Positions 1-8,223 of a stretch of DNA of 64,000 bases are shown here, piece after piece. Position 1 is the stretch's first letter, and each line of letters starts with the position of its first letter. The translations under genes were made by a program, and so were the position numbers. The notes below the pieces were generated by a model. It saw nothing but the letters and a program-made list of their open reading frames with translations. It was not told the DNA's origin and did no database searches. Origin of the DNA: Tectiglobus sp965224045 (GTDB taxonomy: Bacteria; Pseudomonadota; Alphaproteobacteria; Rhizobiales; Hyphomicrobiaceae); NCBI GenBank assembly GCA_965224045.1, contig CBDCYD010000007.1, positions 248,001-312,000 of the forward strand, written 5' to 3'.

Positions 1-44
1 GTCGCAACAATGATCAACGCAAAACCAAAATAATTTTTCAACAT
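1..44 (-). CDS. 5' end of a possible exported or membrane protein, cut by the window edge
   Basis: An ATG at 44..42 on the minus strand opens a frame reading MLKNYFGFALIIVA before the window ends. A lysine followed by a hydrophobic run is typical of a signal peptide or first membrane segment. An AAGG lies at a plausible ribosome-binding distance upstream. The frame is divergent from the 27-residue peptide at 175 across an AT-rich gap. Only 14 codons are visible, so identity cannot be judged. Confidence 0.35.
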   Translation of the reverse strand, partial: MLKNYFGFALIIVA

Positions 45-174
45 TCCAAAACCTTGCACGCGATATCAAAAAAATATTCTTGCATATGGCCAACTCTTCC
101 AGCATCGTACCGTTAACGAGCGGGTGACTGAATCACCTCGGCATGCCGGAATTGTCCGGCCTAGGAGGCAACCC

Positions 175-258
175 ATGGAACTCAGAACGCGATTGAATCT
201 CATCCTTGCAGTCGTCTCTTTCGGCTTTCTCGCTGCCGTCGTCATTGGCATGATCTAA
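175..258 (+). CDS. 27-residue single-span membrane peptide
   Basis: A perfect AGGAGG (163-168) stands 6 bases before ATG at 175. The frame encodes 27 residues and ends in TAA at 256-258. It begins MELRTRLN and the rest is almost entirely hydrophobic (LILAVVSFGFLAAVVIGMI), which gives one membrane span with a positively charged N-terminal side, so N-in is expected. Nothing else could be coded here in this frame. The strong Shine-Dalgarno is the main argument that it is real. Function unknown; it could be an accessory subunit of a membrane complex encoded left of the window. It is divergent from the partial frame at the window edge. Confidence 0.5.
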   Translation: MELRTRLNLILAVVSFGFLAAVVIGMI

Positions 259-458
259 GAATTGCCCGCGGATAAGTCGCTTCAAGGCAGCCGGATATTC
301 TACCCGATCACCCCAAACCGCAGACGATCGGCACAAGCGACGGGCACGTCACCGATCGTGGGGCTGCCTGCTGGGTCAAATCCTAGGCGGCTTCCGAACG
401 ATGCCCCGGACCGGATCCCGGGCCGACAAGGCGCATGCCGGCCATACGCCAGCGCCAG

Positions 459-803
459 CTACCGCTTGATCGCATAGCCGATCACGGCGCCGATCAGCGG
501 ATAGGCATTGACCGGGATCCGAACCACCCCGTTGACGGCTTTCATGACGTCCGGAATGAGCGTCACGCCGGCGAGAACGCACGCGAGAAAGAGGGCGACC
601 ACGAGCGTCGATGGATTGGGCTGGCCGACGTCCTTCAACACCAGCGCCCCGACAAGGCCCACAAGCCAGACCACCAGCGCAAAAATCGCCGCAAGAACGA
701 AAATATCGAGCTGCCCTAAAGACGGCACGTATTGCTTGATGTGTGGTGCCGCAAACCACCCGATGGCCAACTGCAGCAGCACGAGAACCAAACGTCCGAA
801 CAT
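459..803 (-). CDS. Small integral membrane protein, function unknown
   Basis: 114 residues from ATG at 803..801; a GTG directly before it is an alternative start. The protein has three clear hydrophobic segments (about residues 3-18, 31-55 and 65-85) and a weaker fourth at the C-terminus (PLIGAVIGYAIKR), so it should sit in the inner membrane. No catalytic motif is visible and I do not recognise the family. It lies 100 bases downstream of the methionine synthase C-terminal gene on the same strand and may be the last gene of that operon, but nothing in the sequence ties it to methionine synthesis. Confidence 0.7.
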   Translation of the reverse strand: MFGRLVLVLLQLAIGWFAAPHIKQYVPSLGQLDIFVLAAIFALVVWLVGLVGALVLKDVGQPNPSTLVVALFLACVLAGVTLIPDVMKAVNGVVRIPVNAYPLIGAVIGYAIKR

Positions 804-903
804 CACCTATCCCCCGATTACGCCGATCCCCACACCAAGTCAGAGCGGCCCGACCGCTGTGCCCCTTAGCATCACGCAAGTCAATAGCTCAAACGGTGGC
901 CGT

Positions 904-3591
904 TCAGGCCGCATCACCGACAACCGCGTTCGCATCATAGTTGAGAACCGGCGCCAGCCAACGCTCGGCGGTCTCAACCGGCCACCCCTTGCGCCGCGCG
1001 TAATCTTCGACTTGGTCACGCTCAATTCGCCCGACCCCGAAGTAATAGGACGCCGGATGGGAAAAATAGAGGCCTGAGACCGATGCGCCCGGCCACATGG
1101 CGAAACTCTCCGTCAACGCGATCCCGGTCCGGGCCTCGGCATCGAGGAGCGTGAACAGCGTTTCTTTCTCCGTGTGGTCGGGTTGCGCCGGATAGCCCGG
1201 CGCCGGCCGAATGCCCTTGTATTTCTCATCGATCAGGTCCGTGTTCGTCAGCTCTTCATCTGCCGCATATCCCCAGAACTCGCGGCGAACACGCTGATGC
1301 ATATGCTCGGCAAACGCTTCTGCAAGACGGTCGGCCAGCGCCTTGAGCATGATGCCGCCGTAATCGTCCGTCTCTGCGATAAAATTCTTCTGCGCCTGCT
1401 CCTCACCCAGCCCAGCGGTGACAGCAAATCCGCCGATGTAATCGCTCAGTCCGCTGTCGGCGGGAGCGACGAAATCAGAAAGCGCCACATGAGCCCTGTC
1501 ACGGCCACGCTCGCGCGCGATCTGCTGGCGCAACGTGTGCAGGCGTGCCGCCTCCTGTGACCGGGTTTCATCCCGAAAGACGACGATATCATCGCCGCAC
1601 GCATTGGCCGGCCATAGGCCGATGACGGCATTCGCCGTGAGCCACTTTTCTTCGACGATCCGATGCAGCATCGCCTGAGCATCATCGAACAGTTTCCGCG
1701 CTTCGATCCCGACCTTCTTGTCTTCGAGAATAGCGGGATAACGTCCGGCAAGTTCCCAGGTCGCAAAGAACGGCGACCAGTCGATGAACGGTACCAATTG
1801 ATCCAGAGGATAATTGTCAAATGCCAGCGAGCCGATGAGGCGCGGTCTCGGCGGGCTGTAGCTGTGCCAGTCGAGTGCTTCGCGATTGGCCCTCGCCTCG
1901 ACCAGCGAAACTCGCTTCTTGCGCAACTCCCCGGCCAAATGCGCATCGCGGACCTTGGCATAGTCCGCCTGGGTCGACGACACGAGCCGCTCGCGCTCCG
2001 TCTCCGACAGGAGATTTGACACAACCCCGACGGCCCGGCTGGCATCCGTGACATAGATTGCCTGTCCTCGGCGGTAGTTGGGCGCGATCTTGACTGCGGT
2101 GTGCACTTTGCTCGTCGTCGCCCCGCCGATGAGCAGCGGCAGATCCATCCCGAGGCGTTCCATTTCTGCCGCCACGGTGCACATTTCATCAAGCGACGGC
2201 GTGATCAAACCTGACAAACCGATGATGTCACAACCTTCCGCCCGCGCGGTCTCGAGAATGGTCGCGGCAGGCACCATCACGCCCAGATCGATCACCTCAT
2301 AATTGTTGCATTGCAAAACAACGCCGACGATGTTCTTGCCAATGTCATGGACGTCACCTTTGACCGTCGCCATCAACACCTTGCCGGCCGCCGGCATCTG
2401 ATCAAGACCCGATGCAAGCTTTTCCGCTTCGAGGTAAGGTTGCAGATACGCCACCGCCTGTTTCATCACACGGGCCGACTTGACCACCTGCGGCAGGAAC
2501 ATCTTCCCGGCACCGAATAGATCACCGACCACGTTCATGCCCGCCATCAGCGGCCCTTCAATCACGTGCAGCGGTTTCTCCGCCGCCTGTCGCGCAATCT
2601 CGGTATCCTCTTCGATGAAATCGGTGATCCCGTGCACCAGTGCGTGCTTGAGGCGTTCCTCGACCGGCCCGTCCCGCCATTTCAGGTCCGGTGCTTTTTG
2701 CTGCTTGCCATCGCCCTTGAACTTGTGCGCCGCCTCCAGCAACCGTTCCGTCGCATCCGTCCGGCGGTTCAGAATGACGTCCTCGCACAACTCGCGCAGC
2801 TCCGGCTCGATATCGTCGTAGATCGTGATCTGGCCGGCGTTGACGATCGCCATGTCGAGGCCGGCCTGGATCGCATGATACAAGAACACCGAGTGCATCG
2901 CCTGGCGCACGGGCTCGTTGCCCCGGAACGAGAACGACAGGTTGGAGATCCCGCCCGAGATGTGTGCATGGGGCAGCTGCTGGCGGATCAACCGTGTAGC
3001 TTCAATAAAGGCGATGCCGTATTCGTTGTGTTCCTCGATCCCGGTCGCCACGGCAAAAACATTGGGATCGAAAATGATATCTTCCGGCGGAAACCCGACC
3101 TCCTCCGTGAGGATCCGGTAGGCGCGTTCACAGATTTCAAACTTGCGCACTACCGTGTCGGCCTGTCCGGCCTCATCGAACGCCATCACCACGGCGGCTG
3201 CACCATACCGAAGGATCCTGCCCGCCTGTTCGCGAAAACTCTCTTCGCCCTCTTTGAGGCTGATCGAATTGACGATCGACTTTCCTTGCACACATTTGAG
3301 GCCGGCTTCGATAACCGACCATTTCGAGGAGTCGATCATGATCGGAACCCGCGCGATATCGGGTTCTGCTGCGATCAGGTTGAGAAACGTCACCATCGCC
3401 TGCTCACTGTCGAGCAGCCCTTCGTCCATGTTGACGTCGATCACCTGCGCACCGTTCTCGACCTGCTGGCGGGCAACGGCAACGGCACCGGCATAGTTGT
3501 CGGCTTCGATCAGTTTTCGAAACCTCGCGGACCCGGTCACGTTGGTTCGCTCGCCAACGTTGATGAATGTCGCTGCGGCAGTGCCTGTCAC
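904..3591 (-). CDS. metH: Methionine synthase, folate/B12/reactivation part (MetH without homocysteine domain)
   Basis: 895 residues from a GTG at 3591..3589, giving the order expected of MetH minus its N-terminal third: pterin-binding barrel (about 8-270, opening INVGERTNVTGS), four-helix cap (about 310-395), cobalamin-binding domain with the DxHxxG base-off motif (DVHDIG, 413-418, axial His415), and the SAM-dependent reactivation domain (about 560-895, with RPAPGYPAQPDH). The frame stays open upstream to 3927, but that extension is low-complexity Arg-rich and overlaps the next gene, so the GTG is preferred. The protein would transfer methyl from 5-methyl-THF to Cob(I) and on to homocysteine held by the separate subunit at 4754-5821. 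It is cytoplasmic. Between the halves lie two membrane-anchored proteins, which is unusual. Confidence 0.93.
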   Translation of the reverse strand: MTGTAAATFINVGERTNVTGSARFRKLIEADNYAGAVAVARQQVENGAQVIDVNMDEGLLDSEQAMVTFLNLIAAEPDIARVPIMIDSSKWSVIEAGLKCVQGKSIVNSISLKEGEESFREQAGRILRYGAAAVVMAFDEAGQADTVVRKFEICERAYRILTEEVGFPPEDIIFDPNVFAVATGIEEHNEYGIAFIEATRLIRQQLPHAHISGGISNLSFSFRGNEPVRQAMHSVFLYHAIQAGLDMAIVNAGQITIYDDIEPELRELCEDVILNRRTDATERLLEAAHKFKGDGKQQKAPDLKWRDGPVEERLKHALVHGITDFIEEDTEIARQAAEKPLHVIEGPLMAGMNVVGDLFGAGKMFLPQVVKSARVMKQAVAYLQPYLEAEKLASGLDQMPAAGKVLMATVKGDVHDIGKNIVGVVLQCNNYEVIDLGVMVPAATILETARAEGCDIIGLSGLITPSLDEMCTVAAEMERLGMDLPLLIGGATTSKVHTAVKIAPNYRRGQAIYVTDASRAVGVVSNLLSETERERLVSSTQADYAKVRDAHLAGELRKKRVSLVEARANREALDWHSYSPPRPRLIGSLAFDNYPLDQLVPFIDWSPFFATWELAGRYPAILEDKKVGIEARKLFDDAQAMLHRIVEEKWLTANAVIGLWPANACGDDIVVFRDETRSQEAARLHTLRQQIARERGRDRAHVALSDFVAPADSGLSDYIGGFAVTAGLGEEQAQKNFIAETDDYGGIMLKALADRLAEAFAEHMHQRVRREFWGYAADEELTNTDLIDEKYKGIRPAPGYPAQPDHTEKETLFTLLDAEARTGIALTESFAMWPGASVSGLYFSHPASYYFGVGRIERDQVEDYARRKGWPVETAERWLAPVLNYDANAVVGDAA

Positions 3592-3635
3592 ATCAATCGT
3601 CCTTGTCGCTGTCCTGCACTCGGGCAGAGGTCGAC

Positions 3636-4154
3636 CTAACCGCCCCACCAGGCGGACAGGTAGCGTTGCAGCCAGGGCCACACGAGCAGCCAGAACACCG
3701 AGGTTGCCACGACCACCATGCCCGAAAGTATGATCGGATCGCGCCAGCCGCGCGTCGGCGCGAGAACGGTGATCTTGGCGTCGGCCTCGCGGATGTCGAC
3801 GACGGCTCCGGTCAAACGCTCGGCATGTGCATCCCGCACGACATGCCCCATCACGGGAACGAACAACCGCCAGGCCGATCGCGTCAGCAACCCCGCCGGC
3901 CAGCGGATCGTCGGGTCGACGACCCACAGCTCCGTCGTGATGAGGTTGCGCGCTTCATCCTGATGCGTCCGCGTGAACACGCTGTAGTGCTGGGGGAAGT
4001 AGGATTCAGCCTTCTGTTTCACCAGCGCATTGACCTCGGGTTCCAGCGCCTCCAGTTCACGGTAAAGCTGCGCCCTGACATCACTCGATGCAAGGCTGAC
4101 GGTGTTATCCAACGCTCGCGGCACCGCCGGTAGATCGATCTTGATAACGCGCAT
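3636..4154 (-). CDS. Unknown tail-anchored protein between the two metH halves (172 aa)
   Basis: 172 residues with no N-terminal signal, a soluble region with predicted helix around residues 25-55 (RAQLYRELEALEPEVNALVKQKAESYF), and one hydrophobic segment near the C-terminus (about 143-166, SGMVVVATSVFWLLVWPWL) followed by a short tail. That is the layout of a C-tail-anchored inner-membrane protein facing the cytoplasm. I do not recognise the family and see no catalytic motif. A GGGGAA just before ATG 4154 is the likely ribosome-binding site. The gene lies 18 bases after its upstream neighbour and 44 bases before metH part 2, all on one strand, so it is almost certainly co-transcribed with methionine synthase. 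Confidence 0.75.
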   Translation of the reverse strand: MRVIKIDLPAVPRALDNTVSLASSDVRAQLYRELEALEPEVNALVKQKAESYFPQHYSVFTRTHQDEARNLITTELWVVDPTIRWPAGLLTRSAWRLFVPVMGHVVRDAHAERLTGAVVDIREADAKITVLAPTRGWRDPIILSGMVVVATSVFWLLVWPWLQRYLSAWWGG

Positions 4155-4172
4155 TCAATTCCCCCAAAACGC

Positions 4173-4718
4173 CTAACCACGCCAATATGCAAATGCCAAC
4201 CCCGCAATTACGATCAACCCGCCGACGGCCCATGCCATGCCGAGCCCGGCCGAGGAACCGCTATCCCGCGTAGATTGGGCGAGCCGCCGCTTGGCTTTGC
4301 CTGCCGACTGCGCGGATACCGTCGCCTGCCACGCCCCGACCTTGGTTGCAACCTCGTTGATGAACTCGAGCATTCCCTTTTCAATCGTCTCCGGCAGTGC
4401 CCGGGCCAGTGCCTTGCGTGAAATCCGCCCCTCGCCCCCGCGCGACACCCGGACAGCGACGGCAAATTCGGGCGTCTGCCCATCGAACGACAAGTCAGCC
4501 TCAACCTCGGCTCCTTCGGGCACGAGACTGGTCATTTTCTCGACGAGGCATCGCTCGACGTCCGATGAATTGCCCTCCAGCACGACCAGAACGTTGTCGA
4601 CCTTGGCACGCCGCGCTCGCTCAATGTCGATCCCGTCCGGCAAATCTTTGTCTGGCTTGGGCTCAACGTCGACACGCCCCCTGATCACGAACGTCTCCGC
4701 CTGCGCCTGCACCGCCAC
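4173..4718 (-). CDS. Unknown tail-anchored protein between the two metH halves (181 aa)
   Basis: 181 residues from GTG at 4718, with AAGGGG 7 bases upstream. The protein is soluble and mixed alpha/beta for about 150 residues, has a Lys/Arg/Ser-rich linker (about 135-155), and ends in one membrane span (about 158-177, GMAWAVGGLIVIAGLAFAY) with a tiny tail. There is no recognisable domain. It shares its layout with the neighbour at 3636-4154, so the two may form a membrane-anchored pair, but I see no clear sequence similarity between them. It starts 35 bases after the homocysteine-domain gene ends. A link to methionine synthesis is inferred from position only. The AVQAQA near the start resembles a signal-peptidase site but there is no hydrophobic segment before it. 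Confidence 0.72.
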   Translation of the reverse strand: MAVQAQAETFVIRGRVDVEPKPDKDLPDGIDIERARRAKVDNVLVVLEGNSSDVERCLVEKMTSLVPEGAEVEADLSFDGQTPEFAVAVRVSRGGEGRISRKALARALPETIEKGMLEFINEVATKVGAWQATVSAQSAGKAKRRLAQSTRDSGSSAGLGMAWAVGGLIVIAGLAFAYWRG

Positions 4719-4753
4719 GGCAAATCCCCTTGCATCAGCTCCGATGACGTCAT

Positions 4754-5821
4754 CTAGGCCTGAACAAACGGCTCAAGACCCGACAGCCGCATTTTTCGTT
4801 CCAACGATGCCGGCACCCGCGGCGCAACATCTTTGACCTGTGCGCATATCATCGCGATGTGTTCCGGCGTCGACCCGCAACATCCCCCGACGATGTTCAC
4901 CAGCCCGTCCCGCGCCCAAGGCCCGAGATGGTCTGCCATCTGTTGCGGCGTTTCATCATATTCACCCATCGCATTTGGCAAGCCCGCATTCGGATACGCG
5001 GAAACAAGGGTGTCCGCGATTTGTGCCAGTTCAGCAACGTGAGGTCGCATCAATTCGGCACCGAGTGCACAGTTGAGACCAATCGCAAACGGCTTCAGAT
5101 GACGCATTGAATACCAGAACGCCTCGGCCGTTTGCCCGGACAATGTTCGTCCAGAGCGATCGGTAATCGTGCCCGAAACGATGATCGGCAGCGTGGCCTC
5201 TGCGGCCTCGAACGCTTCCAGCGTGGCATAACCAGCAGCCTTGGCATTGAGCGTGTCGAAAATCGTTTCAATCAGGATAAGATCGGCCCCACCATCTATC
5301 AGGCCGCGCACCTGCTCCCCGTACGCCTCGCGCAGATCATCGAACGAAACGTTGCGGTAACCCGGATTGTTCACGTCAGGGGAAATCGAAGCAGTCCGGT
5401 TGGTTGGACCTACCGCCCCCGCCACGAAACGCGGTTTGTCCGGCGTTTTCGCGCTGAAGTCGTCGACGGCCTCTCGCGCGATCTTTGCGGCCGCAACGTT
5501 GATCTCATAGGCCAGCTCGGGCATGGCGTAGTCGGCAAGAGATATGCGCTGGGCGTTGAACGTATTGGTCGCAATGATATCGGCGCCCGCCTCGAGATAT
5601 TGCGTGTGAATGTCGCGAATGCTGTCGGGCTGCGTCAGCACCAGGAGGTCGTTGTTGCCCTTGAGGTCTCGGGCCCACTCGGCAAATCTCTCCCCGCGAA
5701 ACGCGGGTTCATCGAAACCGAGCTGCTGGATCATGGTGCCCATCGCACCATCGAGAACCAGAATACGCTCCCGCGCAGCTTTTGCCAGCAACCCGGATCT
5801 GTCCTGAACGCGCCCCGTCAT
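4754..5821 (-). CDS. metH: Methionine synthase, homocysteine-binding part
   Basis: 355 residues; a single homocysteine S-methyltransferase barrel equal to the N-terminal module of MetH. It opens with ILVLDGAMGTMIQ, has GLNCALG near residue 245 and GGCCGSTPEH near 315; those three cysteines are the expected zinc ligands that activate homocysteine. The frame is open further upstream, but ATG 5821 overlaps the metF stop by the ATGA arrangement and fits the family start, so translation is likely coupled to metF. The protein ends about 35 residues after the CCG motif with no pterin domain; that part is encoded at 904-3591. Together the two ORFs make a complete methionine synthase. Confidence 0.93.
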   Translation of the reverse strand: MTGRVQDRSGLLAKAARERILVLDGAMGTMIQQLGFDEPAFRGERFAEWARDLKGNNDLLVLTQPDSIRDIHTQYLEAGADIIATNTFNAQRISLADYAMPELAYEINVAAAKIAREAVDDFSAKTPDKPRFVAGAVGPTNRTASISPDVNNPGYRNVSFDDLREAYGEQVRGLIDGGADLILIETIFDTLNAKAAGYATLEAFEAAEATLPIIVSGTITDRSGRTLSGQTAEAFWYSMRHLKPFAIGLNCALGAELMRPHVAELAQIADTLVSAYPNAGLPNAMGEYDETPQQMADHLGPWARDGLVNIVGGCCGSTPEHIAMICAQVKDVAPRVPASLERKMRLSGLEPFVQA

Positions 5822-6750
5822 GCCGACACCGCGAACTGTTCTGCATCGAGGCGTGGACGCAGCCCCAGCAAATGGCAAATCGCGTAGACCAGGTCTGCCC
5901 GGTTCAGGGTGTAGAAGTGGAAAGTCCTCACGCCCTCGTCCACCAGATCCATGACCTGCTCCGCCGCCATTGCAGCCGCAACGAGGTGCGTCGTGGCCGC
6001 ATCGTCGTCGAGCCCATCGAAGCGATGCGCCAGCCAGGTCGGGATCGTCGCGCCGCAACGGCCCGCAAATCCCGCAACCTGTTTGAAGTTGTGAATTGGC
6101 ACGATCCCGGGAATGATCGGGCACCAGATACCATGCCCCCGCGCCCGCTCGACAAACCGCAGGTAATGCACGTTATCGAAGAAGAACTGGGTGATGATCC
6201 GACTTGCCCCGGCATCCACCTTCGCCTTGAGATGGTCGAGGTCCGCGGTCAGCGAGGCGCTTTCCGGATGCATTTCCGGGTAACCACCTACCGACACTTC
6301 GAAGTCGCCGACCTCGCGGATCCCCTTGACCAGGTCGATCGACGTCTCGTAGCCGCCCGGATGCGGTACGTAGTTGCCGCCCGCGCCGTCGGGAGGATCG
6401 CCGCGCAAAGCAACGATATGGCGCACGCCAACCTGCCAATAGTTGCGCACGACCGCGTCGACTTCCGCCCGGGTCGCTCCGACACAGGTCAGGTGCCCGG
6501 CCGGGCGCAGGCCGGTCTCGCGGATCAGCCGCGCCACGGTCGCGTGCGTGCGCTCGCGCGTCGAGCCGCCTGCACCGTACGTGACGGAAACGAATTCAGG
6601 CTGCAGGGGCTGGAGACGTTTGACCGCTTTCCACAAGCTCGCCTCCATCTTGTCGTTCTTCGGCGGAAAGAACTCGAACGAAACATTGATTTCATCCGCA
6701 CCGATCAGCCGGCTGCGCCGTACCGACCCCTCCTGTCCAGTCAGGCTCAT
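5818..6750 (-). CDS. metF: 5,10-methylenetetrahydrofolate reductase
   Basis: 310 residues, normal for bacterial MetF, a single TIM barrel. The N-terminal SFEFFPPKND carries the family signature Glu, followed by VTYGAGGSTRE and, in the middle, GVRHIVALRGDPP, which are characteristic of the FAD-dependent reductase. It makes 5-methyl-THF, the methyl donor for the methionine synthase parts downstream. Start ATG 6750 overlaps the stop of the ArsR-methyltransferase (ATGA) and its own stop overlaps the start of the homocysteine module the same way, so three genes are translationally coupled. Cytoplasmic. Confidence 0.96.
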   Translation of the reverse strand: MSLTGQEGSVRRSRLIGADEINVSFEFFPPKNDKMEASLWKAVKRLQPLQPEFVSVTYGAGGSTRERTHATVARLIRETGLRPAGHLTCVGATRAEVDAVVRNYWQVGVRHIVALRGDPPDGAGGNYVPHPGGYETSIDLVKGIREVGDFEVSVGGYPEMHPESASLTADLDHLKAKVDAGASRIITQFFFDNVHYLRFVERARGHGIWCPIIPGIVPIHNFKQVAGFAGRCGATIPTWLAHRFDGLDDDAATTHLVAAAMAAEQVMDLVDEGVRTFHFYTLNRADLVYAICHLLGLRPRLDAEQFAVSA

Positions 6751-7772
6751 CGCAATGGTTCCAATTCTCGCGTTTTGACGTTGTCAACGGATCGAGCAAT
6801 GGTCTGCGGCTTGCTCGCCACCCACATCGAAACCGTCAGCTTGGCCGGATCGTCGTTCGCCGGCTCCAAGTGTCGAACGGACGCAAGGTCCAACCCGGCT
6901 TCATCCAGCCACTGCGCCATCTGTGCCTCGCTGAACCCCAGCCGTTGATGGGCGTATTCCTCCCGCAGGAAGTCGAGACTGTGCGGGGCAAAATCTACAA
7001 CAACCAGACGACCGCCCGGCAACAGAATGCGGAAAGCCTCGTTGAGCCCGCCCAGGGGATCGTTCAGGTGATGCAAAACCTGATGCATGATTACGGTTTC
7101 CGCCACTTCATCGTCCAGGCTTAGCTGATAGAGATCGCCTTGGCGCACCTGCACTGATGCACTGCTAAAGCCACTGAGCCGTGAACGCGCGTAGGTCAGC
7201 ATTGCCTGGTTCGCATCGATTCCGATGGCACGCCGGTAGCAATCGCGCAGCAATTCGAGCATGCGCCCGGTGCCAGTGCCCAGGTCAACAAGCAAATCCA
7301 CCCGCGCCCCGCCGAATGTCGCCAGGACAGCCGCTTCGACCTCTGCCTCATCGACATGCAGCGAACGCAGCCTATCCCAGTCTCCTGCGTTGCGCTCGAA
7401 GAAAGCGTTGGCGATCGCACTGCGCTCCGCGACCAGGGCCGCCAGCCGCTCCTGGTCGAGACGGAACACGACGTCCTGGCCGTCAAAGCTGGCCATCACC
7501 TCGTGCACGAGCGCTTCCCCGACGCCCATCTCGGCCAACCGGAAGTAGACCCAGCTCCCCTCGCGATATCGTTCGATCAGTCGCGCTTCGTGCAAGAGCT
7601 TCAGATGGCGGCTGATCCGCGGCTGGCTTTGACCGAGAACGCGCGTCAGATCCTTGACGGTCAATTCGCTGGTACGCAGCAGAAACAGGATTCGCAGCCG
7701 CGTCTGCTCCGCGATCGCGCGCAAAGCGGCAAGCCCCGTCTCGGCATCGAACAATTGATCCTGCACAGCCAT
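6747..7772 (-). CDS. ArsR-type regulator fused to a SAM-dependent methyltransferase
   Basis: 341 residues. The N-terminal 90 are a winged helix of ArsR type (LRAIAEQTRLRILFLL, then TRVLGQSQPRISRHLKLL as recognition helix). From about 165 there is a class I methyltransferase fold with motif I VDLGTGTGRMLELL and motif IV-like ETVIMHQVLHHL, followed by LLPGGRLVVVDF. I see none of the usual metal-binding cysteines, so a metal sensor is unlikely. Position at the head of metF-metH suggests a sensor of SAM or SAH; ArsR-family SahR regulators of the SAM cycle are the closest known analogy. The methyltransferase half may act only as the ligand-binding domain. An inverted repeat over its own predicted promoter implies autoregulation. 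Confidence 0.88.
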   Translation of the reverse strand: MAVQDQLFDAETGLAALRAIAEQTRLRILFLLRTSELTVKDLTRVLGQSQPRISRHLKLLHEARLIERYREGSWVYFRLAEMGVGEALVHEVMASFDGQDVVFRLDQERLAALVAERSAIANAFFERNAGDWDRLRSLHVDEAEVEAAVLATFGGARVDLLVDLGTGTGRMLELLRDCYRRAIGIDANQAMLTYARSRLSGFSSASVQVRQGDLYQLSLDDEVAETVIMHQVLHHLNDPLGGLNEAFRILLPGGRLVVVDFAPHSLDFLREEYAHQRLGFSEAQMAQWLDEAGLDLASVRHLEPANDDPAKLTVSMWVASKPQTIARSVDNVKTRELEPLR

Positions 7773-7778
7773 TCGCGC

Positions 7779-7807
7779 AAAGATATAAGGATATGTTTAT
7801 GTGTCAA
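7779..7807 (-). promoter_or_regulatory. Predicted promoter and ArsR operator for the metF-metH operon, leaderless layout
   Basis: On the minus strand a perfect TTGACA (7807..7802) is followed after 16 bases by TATCTT (7785..7780). Transcription would start at about 7773-7772, which is the A of the regulator's ATG, so the mRNA looks leaderless; no Shine-Dalgarno is visible. Over the -10 lies a 20-base imperfect inverted repeat (7779-7798), arms AAAGATAT and ATATGTTT around AAGG, 7 of 8 positions paired. An ArsR dimer bound there would block RNA polymerase. Confidence 0.55.
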
Positions 7808-8223
7808 CTTTTATGTTGGTCCTTCCCCACAATCCGCGATTGCGCCGGCCACACCGTGCCAGAATGCGCCGCCGCTTAATCAATCAGTAAAGAGCAGGGC
7901 ATAGAATTCGCGATGTCGTCCCGGCTGCTCCAGTTGCCCCGGCTGCAATGGGCACCACAAGGCACCGCCGGGCGCAATGGATCTTACGCTCGCCAAGGAG
8001 GTTTGCGCGGGCCCACCGAACCGCAAAAATCAGGACAGAAGTCCGCACACGGTCACAAAGTTGCGGAAAGCATCGTGTAAGCGCTGATTTGAAGGGGCTC
8101 GATCTGACCAAAATGCCACGGCCTAACGCCAACCCGCCGAAAGCGGATGAAACGCTTAGCTGGCATGTTAGATTAACCTCATGCCACAACCTACTGATTG
8201 ATAATCTGGACCGGACACGTTCA
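7808..8223. other. Gene-free stretch between the metF-metH promoter and the MlaC-like gene
   Basis: The longer frames here are poor in coding character and overlap each other. I see no RNA gene. Only the upstream region of the MlaC-like gene is expected. No clear -35/-10 pair could be assigned. Confidence 0.4.

Noticed and set aside
3592..3927. N-terminal extension of the metH part 2 frame
   Set aside because: Arg/Gly-rich filler overlapping the tail-anchored gene; the family start fits the GTG at 3591.
5782..6948. 388-codon plus-strand frame opposite metF
   Set aside because: Antisense shadow of metF and the regulator gene.
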